A DNA stretch of 64,000 bases from Paenibacillus macquariensis. Lineage in GTDB: Bacteria; Bacillota; Bacilli; Paenibacillales; Paenibacillaceae. A model generated the notes under the pieces. It searched no databases. It was not told the origin of the DNA and was given only the letters and a program-made list of their open reading frames with translations. Location: the NCBI RefSeq assembly GCF_900156375.1, contig NZ_FTNK01000011.1, positions 124,001 to 188,000 of the forward strand, given 5' to 3'. A program made the translations under genes and the position numbers. Within the stretch, counting starts at the first letter, position 1. Every line of letters begins with the position of its first letter. Below, one piece after another: positions 43,382 through 51,989 of the stretch.

Positions 43382-44104
43382 TTACCAGAACAATCCTGTG
43401 ACCCAATCCAAAATTCCACTAAGGAGATCCCATAGGAAGAAACGTACTTCAGGTTCTTGAGTAGACACGCTAGAAACCTGCTTGATTGCCAATTCTTTAG
43501 AATCGTTCGTTCCAATTGCTTGTACCTTTGCTTCAGCCGTTGTAGCTACCGCATCTCCACTTCCCGCATCAATAAAACATAGGGGAGGAAATAGTACACA
43601 CCACCAGTTCTGACCTTTCCCTTCACCTAAGGTAACACGAAGGGCTTCATAATCCCCCGCTGGATATACCGTCCCACCATATAACTTCGTTGGGAAAGGG
43701 ACTACACTTAGCTCTACAGCATAAGAATAGCTGATCCCTCGATCTCTCAGTTCTCTTCCCACCAATTGATTTAAATCTTCCATATGATTACGAATCGTTT
43801 CTCTGGCCTGATCTAGATTTTGTGGATCTGCAAGTTCGCCTACCCATCCATTCATTTCTGCTACTATCGCGTCTCTAATCTCTCTTTTGACAAGTTGGTC
43901 TCCCACATTATCAGAATTTGCTAGAATACGTAATCGAATGGATTCCTTCGGAATAGGTCCACCCACAACAGATGCATCTGTCCGCTGCGTATCCCAAGAC
44001 ATCACAAGCATAAACAATAAACTAAATATGATAGCTACTTTCTTCACTACGACGCGTAATATGTCTGATCTATGCTCGTCCCACTTTATAATATTCCATT
44101 TCAT
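43382..44104 (-). CDS. spoIIR: Stage II sporulation protein R
   Basis: 240 residues. Secreted by the forespore; triggers SpoIIGA to cleave pro-sigma-E. N-terminal membrane/signal segment (about 20-40, VAIIFSLLFMLVMSW), then IRLRILANSDNVGDQLVKRE and IRDAIVAEMN, NWWCVLFPPLCFID: all typical. ATG 44104 follows GGAG by 8 bases. The C-terminal tail (DLLSGILDWVTGLFW) is hydrophobic. Same position as in B. subtilis, between prmC and ywlC. Confidence 0.95.
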   Translation of the reverse strand: MKWNIIKWDEHRSDILRVVVKKVAIIFSLLFMLVMSWDTQRTDASVVGGPIPKESIRLRILANSDNVGDQLVKREIRDAIVAEMNGWVGELADPQNLDQARETIRNHMEDLNQLVGRELRDRGISYSYAVELSVVPFPTKLYGGTVYPAGDYEALRVTLGEGKGQNWWCVLFPPLCFIDAGSGDAVATTAEAKVQAIGTNDSKELAIKQVSSVSTQEPEVRFFLWDLLSGILDWVTGLFW

Positions 44105-44198
44105 ATTAACCACTCCACTCTATCGAATCATACTTGTCAGTATGTCCGTTTCTGAGAGAGTCCAAACCTATTAATCTAGTAATATTGTAAAAATAAAA

Positions 44199-44238
44199 AA
44201 ACCACTCCCATAAACCTAACAGGTTTACAAGCGTGGTT
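44199..44238 (-). terminator. Terminator after the rodA-like gene
   Basis: Minus strand AACCACGCTTGTAAACCT with AGGTTTATGGGAGTGGTT (small bulges), followed by seven T. Separates rodA from spoIIR. Confidence 0.85.
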
Positions 44239-44264
44239 CCAATCATCCAAACATTACATAAGTA

Positions 44265-45452
44265 TTAGTTCTGATTCCCAGTATTAGAATAGTTCGCGGG
44301 TTGAACCACGAAATCATCTTCTTCATCCTCACTATGAACTCGTACGCTCATAACGATACCAATACTAGCCATATTAATAAGTAACGACGTTCCACCATAA
44401 CTTATAAAAGGAAGGGTGATCCCTGTTAAAGGCATAATTCCGATAAACGCACCGATATTCTCAAAAATTTGATACAACATCATAGCAACTACACCCACAA
44501 TGAGATAGGGCCCCGCTCGATCTTTACACTCTAATGCAATCAGAATCATGCGATGGATCATTATAAAGTACAGTAGAAGCAACACCGATGCCCCAACAAA
44601 TCCAAACTCCTCGGCGATCTGCACAAAGATAGAGTCAGAATACGTATAAGGTACACGCTCTGATTGAACAGAAGTCCCCTTCATATACCCTTCGCCACCC
44701 ATACCTCCAGAAGCAATAGCAAGCTTCGCATTCTCGGTATGGTACTTCGCTTTAGCTGTCGCCTTATCAGGAACAAGCCACGGATCAAGTCTTTCGATCC
44801 AGTGATCCTTACCGATAGATTCCAACGTTGTTTTGATATTGTCATGATAATGAGTATACGCTTGAATTCCGCCAATGAGAGATCCAATCATAATGACTAC
44901 AGCAATCATCGCATGGGTAAATTTAATATTACCAATCCAAATTAATCCAATCAGAATGACGACATAACTACCTGAGTTCCCAAGATCGTTCTGCAGAATA
45001 ACCAAGGCAAACGGAATAAAGGCTATCATACCCACCGGAACAACATCTCGCCAAAAGGTTAGCTGATTCTTATTCTTGCGAACAAGAACAAAGGTTAGGA
45101 AGAGGATTAAACAAAGTTTGAAAAGTTCTGCAGGCTGCAATGATAGTCCACCAAAATTCAACCATCCTGATGCACCATTCTTAGACTCTCCCATAAAACT
45201 TACAACCCCAAGCAACCCCATCCCAGATAAATAAATATACAAGGAGTATTTAATCAATATCCTATAGTCGATCATGACTAATGCAAAGAAAGCTACAAAG
45301 GATACGGCATAGTACTTCAACATCTTAATGTGATGTCCATCATATCCGGCTCTTCCATTAGTTACGCTATATATAGATAGTATACTGATTGCCATAAGCG
45401 CAAATAGTGTAACAACTATAATTAAATCTATTTTTTTTAACTTACGAAGCAT
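44265..45452 (-). CDS. rodA: FtsW/RodA/SpoVE-family peptidoglycan polymerase, RodA-like
   Basis: 395 residues, about ten membrane segments. SEDS proteins polymerise lipid II. Motifs: GASGWLNFGGLSLQPAELFK, VILQNDLGNSG, RVPYTYSDSIFVQIAEEFGF (conserved Asp region) and GIMPLTGITLPFISYGGTS. Compared with FtsW, the GRAGYDGHHIKM extracellular loop and overall pattern favour RodA, but SpoVE-type roles cannot be excluded. It is downstream of prmC in what may be a prfA-prmC-rodA unit, ending with its own terminator; the acidic C-terminal tail EDEEDDF is unusual. Confidence 0.88.
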   Translation of the reverse strand: MLRKLKKIDLIIVVTLFALMAISILSIYSVTNGRAGYDGHHIKMLKYYAVSFVAFFALVMIDYRILIKYSLYIYLSGMGLLGVVSFMGESKNGASGWLNFGGLSLQPAELFKLCLILFLTFVLVRKNKNQLTFWRDVVPVGMIAFIPFALVILQNDLGNSGSYVVILIGLIWIGNIKFTHAMIAVVIMIGSLIGGIQAYTHYHDNIKTTLESIGKDHWIERLDPWLVPDKATAKAKYHTENAKLAIASGGMGGEGYMKGTSVQSERVPYTYSDSIFVQIAEEFGFVGASVLLLLYFIMIHRMILIALECKDRAGPYLIVGVVAMMLYQIFENIGAFIGIMPLTGITLPFISYGGTSLLINMASIGIVMSVRVHSEDEEDDFVVQPANYSNTGNQN

Positions 45453-45532
45453 GTGCCGCCCTCCAGTGCTGAGGCTTTCTGCCTCTTGTGCTCCCTTAGA
45501 GCACTTAAGCTCTATTGTATAGGAATATCACT

Positions 45533-46480
45533 TCATAATTCAAATAAACTATCTACACCAATAACATGACGATCTATCCCTGCTAAATCTGGCACAATGA
45601 TGATCTCATTCCAATGCCCCGCTTGACGTAACATATCAGCAACGTCCATAGCTTGGCCCATTCCGAGTTCAAAACCAATGATTCGTGGAGGGGCAATGAG
45701 CAGATCCATCTGTTCAATCATGATGCGATAGGGCCACAGACCATCCTCACCGCCATCTAGCGCCAAGCGCGGCTCGAAGTCGCGCACTTCACGCTGCAGA
45801 CCGGCGATGGTATCCGCCGGTATATACGGTGGGTTGGACACAACAATGTCCAACGCCATGTCGGCAAACGGCGCCAGCAGGTTGCCTTCACGAAAGGTAA
45901 CGGCTGCCGCATGGCTGGCCGCATTACGCTCAGCTACGTGAAGCGCCTCCGGCGAGATGTCGCTCGCGTATACGCGCAAGTACGGTGCCTCCGACGCGAG
46001 CGTCACGGCAATAGCCCCGCTGCCTGTGCCGATGTCGGCGACCACAAGCGGCTCAGTCGTACTGGTGGCAGAGGTAGCGTCGCCATTAGCAGATGCGACT
46101 GTGCGGTCCGGCCATAGCCGTTCAGCCTGCTGCAGAATGGCTTCGACTAGCAGTTCGGTCTCTGGCCGTGGGATTAACACGGACGGCGTTACAGTAAAGA
46201 GCAGGCCGTAGAACTCCTGCTCTCCAATAATGTACTGCGCAGGTTCACCCGCTGCTTTGCGGGTGACCGCGTCTACCCAAGCAGCGACTGCTGCTTCTGG
46301 GAAGGGTTCTGGCAACGCCATATAATAGGCGGTGCTAGACAAGCCCAGTACATGCTCAAGCAACAGCTGAGCATTCCTTTGCGGCTCCATTACGCCGCAT
46401 TGAGTTAAAAAAGAGGAAGCCTCAACAAAGGCTCCCCGTATACTTTGCTTTGGTTTCATAACAAAATCCACGTTATTCAA
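45533..46480 (-). CDS. prmC: Peptide chain release factor N5-glutamine methyltransferase
   Basis: 315 residues; methylates the Gln of the GGQ motif in release factors, fitting its place 4 bases after prfA. SAM motif VADIGTGSGAIAVTLAS and the catalytic VVSNPPYIPADTI are intact, as is SVLIPRPETELLVE. It starts at TTG 46480 with AAAGGGG 9 bases upstream. The central DNA (about 45.75-46.33 kb) is strikingly G+C rich (for example 41 of 60 bases at 45961-46020), unlike its own ends and the neighbours; it also encodes Ala-rich stretches (AAVAAWVDAVTRKAAGEPA). Confidence 0.94.
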   Translation of the reverse strand: MNNVDFVMKPKQSIRGAFVEASSFLTQCGVMEPQRNAQLLLEHVLGLSSTAYYMALPEPFPEAAVAAWVDAVTRKAAGEPAQYIIGEQEFYGLLFTVTPSVLIPRPETELLVEAILQQAERLWPDRTVASANGDATSATSTTEPLVVADIGTGSGAIAVTLASEAPYLRVYASDISPEALHVAERNAASHAAAVTFREGNLLAPFADMALDIVVSNPPYIPADTIAGLQREVRDFEPRLALDGGEDGLWPYRIMIEQMDLLIAPPRIIGFELGMGQAMDVADMLRQAGHWNEIIIVPDLAGIDRHVIGVDSLFEL

Positions 46481-46484
46481 AGCA

Positions 46485-47552
46485 TTATTCCCCTTTATCC
46501 ATCAAATCTGTTTGCTCAGCAATACTTAAAGCTGAAATAATATCTTCCATATCACCATTCATGATCTGTTCTAGCTTGTGTATAGTTAGACCGATACGGT
46601 GATCAGTTACGCGGCTCTGTGGAAAGTTATACGTACGAATCCGTTCACTGCGATCGCCTGTACCCACTTTACTTTTACGTTCACCAGCGTATTTAGCTTC
46701 TTCTTCTAGACGCGTCATATCCGAGATACGCGTACGAAGTACTTTAAGTGCTGAATCTTTATTCTTATTCTGTGATTTACCATCTTGGCAAGTTGCCACA
46801 ATACCCGTAGGAATGTGAGTCACGCGCACAGCAGATTTCGTTGTATTAACGGATTGTCCACCTGCACCACTAGAACAGAATGTATCCACACGAATATCTT
46901 TGTCATGAATTTCAATCTCGAATTCTTCTGCTTCTGGCATAACTGCCACTGTCGACGTTGACGTATGAATCCGTCCGCCCGATTCTGTCGTTGGAATGCG
47001 TTGCACACGATGTGCACCACTTTCAAATTTCATTTTGCTATAAGCACCACGACCGTTAATGGAGAAGATCACCTCTTTAAATCCACCTAGGTCATTGCTG
47101 TTCATATCCATAATTTCTACTTTCCAACCCTGTGCATCGGCATAACGCGTGTACATACGATAAAGGTCAGCTGCAAATAGAGCGGCTTCATCCCCACCTG
47201 CTGCACCACGAATTTCAACGATGACGTTCTTATCATCATTAGGATCCTTCGGTAAAAGAAGTAACCGAATCTTACTATCCAGCTCTTCGTGACGAGATGT
47301 CAATTCATCAATTTCCATCTTAACCATCTCACGCATGTCATCATCTAACTTCTCAGCTTGCATTGCTTTTGCAGCATCTAACTCTTCTATAACCGTTCTA
47401 TATTCAGTAAAAGCCTCAAACGCAGGCTGCAAATCCGATTGTTCTTTAGAATACTCCCGTAACTTTGTGTTATCACTGACAACGTCAGGGTCACAGAGCA
47501 GTTCGCTCAGTTTTTCATAGCGGTCCGCCAAGGATTGTAATCTGTCCAACAT
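46485..47552 (-). CDS. prfA: Peptide chain release factor 1
   Basis: 355 residues; terminates translation at UAA and UAG. Codon-recognition tripeptide in QRIPTTESGGRIHTS, the catalytic GGQ in FCSSGAGGQSVNTTKSAV, and IRTYNFPQSRVTDHR. Overlap with prmC is nearly complete (stop 46485, next start at 46480), so they form an operon. Promoter candidate at 47604-47630. Confidence 0.97.
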   Translation of the reverse strand: MLDRLQSLADRYEKLSELLCDPDVVSDNTKLREYSKEQSDLQPAFEAFTEYRTVIEELDAAKAMQAEKLDDDMREMVKMEIDELTSRHEELDSKIRLLLLPKDPNDDKNVIVEIRGAAGGDEAALFAADLYRMYTRYADAQGWKVEIMDMNSNDLGGFKEVIFSINGRGAYSKMKFESGAHRVQRIPTTESGGRIHTSTSTVAVMPEAEEFEIEIHDKDIRVDTFCSSGAGGQSVNTTKSAVRVTHIPTGIVATCQDGKSQNKNKDSALKVLRTRISDMTRLEEEAKYAGERKSKVGTGDRSERIRTYNFPQSRVTDHRIGLTIHKLEQIMNGDMEDIISALSIAEQTDLMDKGE

Positions 47553-47870
47553 TGGGGGTCACCTCTCCTATTCAAGATCAAACCAATACAATTTCGACTC
47601 TTTATTATATCACATTTTAATAATATTCAATATAAAGAATCATATTTTCCACGGCTTGTCATTCTATTATGGATTATCTTAGTACATACAGTATGCCAAG
47701 CTTCGCTTAATCTACACGTGCATCCGCCTATTGGGGTCCTGTTCCTGGTTCCATTACAACTATAAATTGGGTTATTTATTCTATCATTCGAGGATTAGAG
47801 CAAAGGTGGGAGGGATGATGGTAATACTCCTCATGTTGAGATGGGGAAGATTACGTATCCCTATGAATTA
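47553..47870 (-). promoter_or_regulatory. Gene-free interval with candidate prfA promoter
   Basis: On the minus strand TATAAT (47604-47609) follows TTGAAT (47625-47630) by 15 bases, a somewhat short spacing; it is the best candidate promoter for prfA-prmC. The rest (47640-47870) holds fragments of open frame only (for example 18-residue ATG frame at about 47816 after GGGAGGG) and no feature I can name. Confidence 0.4.
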
Positions 47871-47874
47871 AAAT

Positions 47875-47916
47875 CACATGAACAAGCCTGCCATACAAGG
47901 CAAACTCATTCATGTG
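47875..47916 (-). terminator. Terminator after ychF
   Basis: CACATGAA and TTCATGTG, with inner GCC/GGC pairings, form a long stem; the minus-strand arm ends in ATTTTAATT, a weak U run. About 15 bases past the ychF stop. Confidence 0.6.
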
Positions 47917-47931
47917 CTTTAAGGTAGTACT

Positions 47932-49032
47932 CTAAACGTTGAAACGGAAATGCATAACGTCTCCGTCTTTCACGAGATATTCTTTACCTTCTAAACGCAC
48001 TTGTCCACGCTCTTTAGCAATACCCATAGAACCGGCTGCAACTAGATCATCGTAGGACACGACTTCAGCACGAATAAATCCACGTTCGAAATCCGTATGA
48101 ATAACACCAGCTGCCTGAGGTGCCTTCATTCCTTTACGAATCGTCCAAGCACGAACTTCTTGAACACCAGCTGTAAAGTAAGTGTACAAACCAAGTAGAC
48201 TATATGCAGCTTTGATCAGACGATTTAGGCCAGACTCTTCTAGTCCTAACTCTTCCAAGAACATCGCTTTATCTTCGCCTTCTAATTCTGCAATTTCCGC
48301 TTCTACCTTCGCACTGATCGGCACAACTGCTGAATTCTCCGCAGCAGCGAAATCCCGCACTTGTTGTACAAATGGATTGCTATCAGCATCAGCAACACCA
48401 TCTTCACTAACATTAGCTGCATATAATACTGGCTTAAGTGTAAGCAGATGAAGATCGCGAACGATCAACTTATCGTCTTCACTTAACTCTATGCTACGTG
48501 CTGGCATATCGTTATAAAGAGCTTCCTTCACACGTTCAAGCACTTCAACTTCTTGAAGATACTTCTTGTCACCGTTCTTAATATTTTTACGCGAACGATC
48601 AATACGCTTCTCAACACTATCAATATCCGCCAAAATAAGCTCTAGGTTAATCGTCTGGATATCGCTGACAGGATTCACTTTTCCATCAACATGTGTCACG
48701 TTCTCATCTTCAAAACATCTAACAACGTGAACAATCGCATCCACTTCACGGATGTGTGCTAGAAATTTGTTACCTAGGCCTTCACCCTTACTCGCACCAC
48801 GAACAATTCCAGCAATGTCTATAAATTCAAATGCTGTAGGTACGGTCTTATCAGGAACGACCAATTCAGTTAGTTTATCTAAACGCTCATCCGGTACCTC
48901 AACAACCCCAACGTTCGGGTCGATCGTACAGAAAGGATAGTTCGCAGCTTCTGCTCCTGCTTGTGTGATTGCATTAAACAACGTGGACTTACCTACGTTC
49001 GGTAATCCGACGATACCGCAAGAGAGTGACAT
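47932..49032 (-). CDS. ychF: Obg-like ATPase/GTPase YchF
   Basis: 366 residues of the YchF/OLA1 branch of P-loop translation factors, probably acting at the ribosome and in stress. P-loop GLPNVGKSTLFNAIT, G3 FIDIAGIVRGASKGEG, and the altered G4 motif AANVSEDG (NxxE rather than NKxD), the change that lets YchF bind ATP. C-terminal TGS-like domain AYSLLGLYTYFTAGVQE and EGKEYLVKDGDVMHFRFNV. Host gene adjoining the phage-like block that starts just upstream of it. Confidence 0.96.
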   Translation of the reverse strand: MSLSCGIVGLPNVGKSTLFNAITQAGAEAANYPFCTIDPNVGVVEVPDERLDKLTELVVPDKTVPTAFEFIDIAGIVRGASKGEGLGNKFLAHIREVDAIVHVVRCFEDENVTHVDGKVNPVSDIQTINLELILADIDSVEKRIDRSRKNIKNGDKKYLQEVEVLERVKEALYNDMPARSIELSEDDKLIVRDLHLLTLKPVLYAANVSEDGVADADSNPFVQQVRDFAAAENSAVVPISAKVEAEIAELEGEDKAMFLEELGLEESGLNRLIKAAYSLLGLYTYFTAGVQEVRAWTIRKGMKAPQAAGVIHTDFERGFIRAEVVSYDDLVAAGSMGIAKERGQVRLEGKEYLVKDGDVMHFRFNV

Positions 49033-49106
49033 ATTTAAACAACTCCTTATTTATAATTTATCAAATATCTACGTTATTATATATTACAAGTCTTTTCGCA
49101 ACAAGG

Positions 49107-49370
49107 CTACCGAGGTCTTTGTATAGATTGAGCATGATATTCAACCGCTCTAATGCCTGTGATTAATCCGTTTTGATATGACTTTTGAATGATTTTACGT
49201 ATAGTGAGAATGAAGTTGTTTTCAAAATCAAACAGTTCATCAGGCGAACAATTGTCTGATGATTTACAAATACTAATTATATTAGTATATATTTCATTGA
49301 GCTCATTACAAAATACCTCATCTACAATATTATTAGCTTCGTCCTCTAAATCAATCAAGTCACTTAACAA
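49107..49370 (-). CDS. Hypothetical small acidic helical protein
   Basis: 87 residues, many Asp, Glu and Asn, predicted all-helical, no membrane segment, two Cys (CKSSDNC). Reads as a small phage or plasmid-type protein but I do not recognise a family. TTG 49370 has AGGGG about 8 bases upstream. It lies between ychF and an XRE-type regulator and may be the first gene of the prophage or a host remnant. Confidence 0.5.
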   Translation of the reverse strand: MLSDLIDLEDEANNIVDEVFCNELNEIYTNIISICKSSDNCSPDELFDFENNFILTIRKIIQKSYQNGLITGIRAVEYHAQSIQRPR

Positions 49371-49444
49371 ATAATCATCCCCTGTACTCTTATGATGTTA
49401 AAAAGATATAATTAAATGACCAAAATTTGAAAGGAGTAACTGGA

Positions 49445-49663
49445 TTGGCATTAATCCGAGGGAGATGCCGATTAAGGTACTTACTAGCTCGTGAAAAAAT
49501 GAGACAAGTTGATCTAACGGAACGGACTGGTTATTCCAGACAGCAGATATCCAATTGGGTTAACAATCGGGAATTGATGTCGTGGGATGCCGGTATTGCT
49601 GTTTCTTATGTACTTAACTGTCACATGGAAGAATTATACGAGATAGAAAATATCCGAGCCTAA
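49445..49663 (+). CDS. XRE-family helix-turn-helix regulator
   Basis: 72 residues, Cro/CI-like: KMRQVDLTERTGYSRQQISN is the helix-turn-helix (about 19-38) followed by WVNNRELMSWDAGIAVSYVL. TTG 49445 follows AAAGGAG by 8 bases; the frame is open further upstream without a site. One of only three plus-strand genes in the window, all in the prophage. Target unknown; a palindrome lies just downstream at 49680. Confidence 0.8.
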   Translation: MALIRGRCRLRYLLAREKMRQVDLTERTGYSRQQISNWVNNRELMSWDAGIAVSYVLNCHMEELYEIENIRA

Positions 49664-49679
49664 TCGGCTCTCCCAAGGA

Positions 49680-49703
49680 GTTGTATAGCTATAGCTATAC
49701 AAC
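49680..49703. promoter_or_regulatory. Perfect 24-bp palindrome after the XRE gene
   Basis: GTTGTATAGC-TATA-GCTATACAAC, 12-bp perfect arms, 17 bases past the stop codon. Not followed by a U run, so a terminator is unlikely; binding site for a dimeric protein, or part of an end of the element, is more plausible. Confidence 0.5.
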
Positions 49704-49744
49704 AGTGATTGTTCTTCGCTATTTCCCCCCTTTAATATATGGCA

Positions 49745-49776
49745 CTCTTATAATCAGTCCGGACTCATTATAAGAG
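49745..49776. promoter_or_regulatory. 32-bp near-perfect palindrome
   Basis: CTCTTATAAT-c-AGTCCGGACT-c-ATTATAAGAG: symmetrical except for two bases. Contains TTATAAT-like sequences in both directions and a central AGTCCGGACT. It lies 74 bases before the end of the YolD-like gene. A binding site or replication/integration site rather than a terminator. Confidence 0.55.
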
Positions 49777-49849
49777 AGCGCATACCAAGTGTACTCTTTA
49801 TGATCTTAATCTCATGTCGTTATATGTCGAATGAATGAGTGGTAATTTA

Positions 49850-50119
49850 TTACTCTAAACTCTCCGCTTTCAGTATATCTATAAATGGGATCTTCAACAG
49901 TCCCTCATATCTCGTCTGTATATGTACTCTCTGTGTTGCTGTGTCCATTTTGGTTACTGTTCCCTGTGCTGTTTCACTAGACTTCCAAATCGTAAATACA
50001 AGCTGCGTAGAACCCTCCAAAGACTGCCCTAACTTTTCTGCTAACTCTTGTAAATCAAATTCATCTCTAGTGGGTCTTGATACTTTACTTTTCCCTGATG
50101 GTTTAGGAATTGCATTCAC
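49850..50119 (-). CDS. YolD-like protein
   Basis: 89 residues from GTG 50119 (GAGGAGG 8 bases upstream); a longer frame exists without support. Core: FDLQELAEKLGQSLEGST then QGTVTKMDTATQRVHIQTR and IPFIDILKAE, the alternating pattern of YolD-like proteins, often next to UV-damage polymerase UvrX on phages and plasmids. No polymerase gene is here. The role of the family is unknown. Downstream of parR, perhaps same transcript. Confidence 0.6.
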   Translation of the reverse strand: MNAIPKPSGKSKVSRPTRDEFDLQELAEKLGQSLEGSTQLVFTIWKSSETAQGTVTKMDTATQRVHIQTRYEGLLKIPFIDILKAESLE

Positions 50120-50261
50120 ATCTAACGCCTCCTCTATGGTAGTAAATAGAGTATAGCAAACAAGTGTTCGTATTTCAATGCAATATTTAACATCATAAAT
50201 AATTGGTACCTTGTATAATACAAAAACCACCTTAGCGTCATGCCTCCGTGGTCTTTTATCA

Positions 50262-50510
50262 TTAAAGAATCATAGATCCAGTTAACTTCCCTAAATTTAT
50301 TTTCTTTGTATGGTCTTCATTTTCTACTAGTGGGGCTGTTTTAATTAAAGTCTTTGGTTTGATTGCTTCAACTTCCTGAGCTAAGAAGTACATCCTGAAA
50401 GCTTCCTTCATATGATAGTTCTGATCCCCTGCTGGGATGCCTTGAATTGCATCCCATATTGCATCATCACGCTTACCGAAATATATAAGCTTCTGTCTCT
50501 TAGCTGCCAT
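50262..50510 (-). CDS. parR: Small ParR-like partition adaptor
   Basis: 82 residues, basic N-terminus KRQKLIYFGKRDDAIWDAIQ followed by helices (NYHMKEAFRMYFLAQE), which fits a ribbon-helix-helix DNA-binding domain, then a charged tail that in ParR proteins binds the actin partner. It lies 13 bases downstream of the ParM-like gene with GGGAGG before ATG 50510. The family is poorly conserved; identity rests on size, composition, gene order and the parC-like repeats upstream of parM. Confidence 0.6.
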   Translation of the reverse strand: MAAKRQKLIYFGKRDDAIWDAIQGIPAGDQNYHMKEAFRMYFLAQEVEAIKPKTLIKTAPLVENEDHTKKINLGKLTGSMIL

Positions 50511-50523
50511 ATTATTACCTCCC

Positions 50524-51507
50524 TTATAACTTCTTAGCTATCTCTGCATAGCCTAGAACCTGTGCATCCTGAGCGTTGTCCATGATCGTACAGTAATGCT
50601 TTTTATGTTCGAGTAGGTTCGTTTCGACACGCTCAGCCGTTCCGCCACCGAATACAACCTCATCTAGATCATCCATAAAAGCACCACTGTATTTGTCTAT
50701 CAAGTCAGCCCAAACACTCTTTGCATACTCATCAAAAGCATCTTTTACATAGAGCTTGTCCATGATCGGATCGAAGATCTTGCCTGTATTTATGTCTTGG
50801 CGTGGAACCCCATGATCCAGCAGATCGTCTATGTGATAATATTTGTAGTCCGTTTTGTATTCTAGGTTTACAGCATCGGCAATTTTCTTGTATGCACTCT
50901 GTATACCAAGCTCGCGAGCTGTCTTAACTGTCAACGCATCGATCTCCCCGCTGATGATCGGTAAGTAGTTTATCGTCTTAAAGCCAAGGTCAACAACAAG
51001 TATGCGCTTAATTATAATGTCGTTTCCACGCTGCTTAACGAGTGTATAATACGTGCCAAGACCTTGTGACACTACGACTGTTGAATTAACATTGACTGTT
51101 ATCTCCTTACCATTAAAGGTTAATGAGTGCTCCCCGTTAAATAACGCTTTGATCTCATCAGATTCATCAAGATTTTGATACGGCATCCCTGTGATAACTG
51201 TAACTGCTTCCTCATTCACTGTATGACGTTTAGCCAGTGAATACATTGCCAATACCTTATACGCTTCTGACTGAGCTCTATTGACAGTCTCGTTAGCTAC
51301 GATAGGCTTACGTCCTAGATTGTACACATCATCACCGATAACGTACGAAATTCCATCAATCATGATTACATCAGCTGCAAGGGTATCGTTTGGTGTCATA
51401 GAATCTCCAAGCCGTCCAACGACTGCACGAGTCTTACAAACAATTCCCTTTGCATCTACATCTTTCAAAACACCATAACCGATATCAGTCGCTCTTACAT
51501 TTTTCAT
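50524..51507 (-). CDS. parM: ParM/Alp-type plasmid-segregation actin
   Basis: 327 residues. Actin-fold motifs: phosphate-1 ATDIGYGVLKDVD at 7-19, phosphate-2 LVVDLGFKTINYLPI about 170, adenosine EVVFGGGTAERV about 280. Such proteins polymerise and push plasmid copies apart when capped by ParR bound to parC. GGGAGAG 8 bases before ATG 51507. Followed by the ParR-like gene and preceded by the repeat array at 51533-51640, the parC-parM-parR layout. Its presence on a tailed-phage genome implies a plasmid-like prophage state, now or in the past. Confidence 0.88.
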   Translation of the reverse strand: MKNVRATDIGYGVLKDVDAKGIVCKTRAVVGRLGDSMTPNDTLAADVIMIDGISYVIGDDVYNLGRKPIVANETVNRAQSEAYKVLAMYSLAKRHTVNEEAVTVITGMPYQNLDESDEIKALFNGEHSLTFNGKEITVNVNSTVVVSQGLGTYYTLVKQRGNDIIIKRILVVDLGFKTINYLPIISGEIDALTVKTARELGIQSAYKKIADAVNLEYKTDYKYYHIDDLLDHGVPRQDINTGKIFDPIMDKLYVKDAFDEYAKSVWADLIDKYSGAFMDDLDEVVFGGGTAERVETNLLEHKKHYCTIMDNAQDAQVLGYAEIAKKL

Positions 51508-51532
51508 TCAAAACACTCTCCCTATAATTTTT

Positions 51533-51640
51533 TTATATAACAATCGTTATAACTTTTTATATAAAGTCGCCGTTTAAGGCTCTGAAATCACTAATCTTCT
51601 AGAACTTCTTATATAACAATTTCTATAATATTTTATATAA
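51533..51640. repeat. parC-like repeat array upstream of parM
   Basis: Four TTATATAA elements start at 51533, 51557, 51609 and 51633 (spacings 24, 52, 24). Each pair sits in a direct repeat of about 37 bases (51529-51565 and 51605-51641) with the form TTATATAACAAT...TATAA...TTTTATATAAA, 76 bases apart. The array lies immediately before the parM start and probably serves as centromere and as the autoregulated promoter region. Confidence 0.75.
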
Positions 51641-51673
51641 ATGCGTTTGGGCTTTAACAACCATTGCTTATGA

Positions 51674-51982
51674 TTACATTTGTTCGCTCATAAAACGAAT
51701 CATGGAAGGTTGAAGGTATACACAATCAATCTGCTCACTTTTTCCAAAACGGCTTTTTTCTCCAAAACAGACGTATTTGTGAATGGATGCTGATTCCTGA
51801 AACATTATAATAGCTGTAACATTTTTATAATCACTTTCTTCGTTATCTGTAATTGTTACTTGAATTGTAGAATTTCCGAATCCATGAGATTGATTTCTTT
51901 GATGTTCTTTTAATACGCGCTCGTAAAAGTGTCCAGGTACATATTCATTCATTTGCTCAATACTGATTTCCAATTGTGTCAT
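51674..51982 (-). CDS. Hypothetical protein between rep and parC
   Basis: 102 residues, mixed alpha/beta, no membrane segment. N-terminal TQLEISIEQMNEYVPGHFY, middle GNSTIQVTITDNEESDYKNV. Not recognised. ATG 51982 lies 8 bases after the Rep-like stop with an AAAGGGG site, so it is co-transcribed with the replication gene. It could be a regulator or accessory of the maintenance module. Confidence 0.6.
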   Translation of the reverse strand: MTQLEISIEQMNEYVPGHFYERVLKEHQRNQSHGFGNSTIQVTITDNEESDYKNVTAIIMFQESASIHKYVCFGEKSRFGKSEQIDCVYLQPSMIRFMSEQM

Positions 51983-51989
51983 CCCCTTT

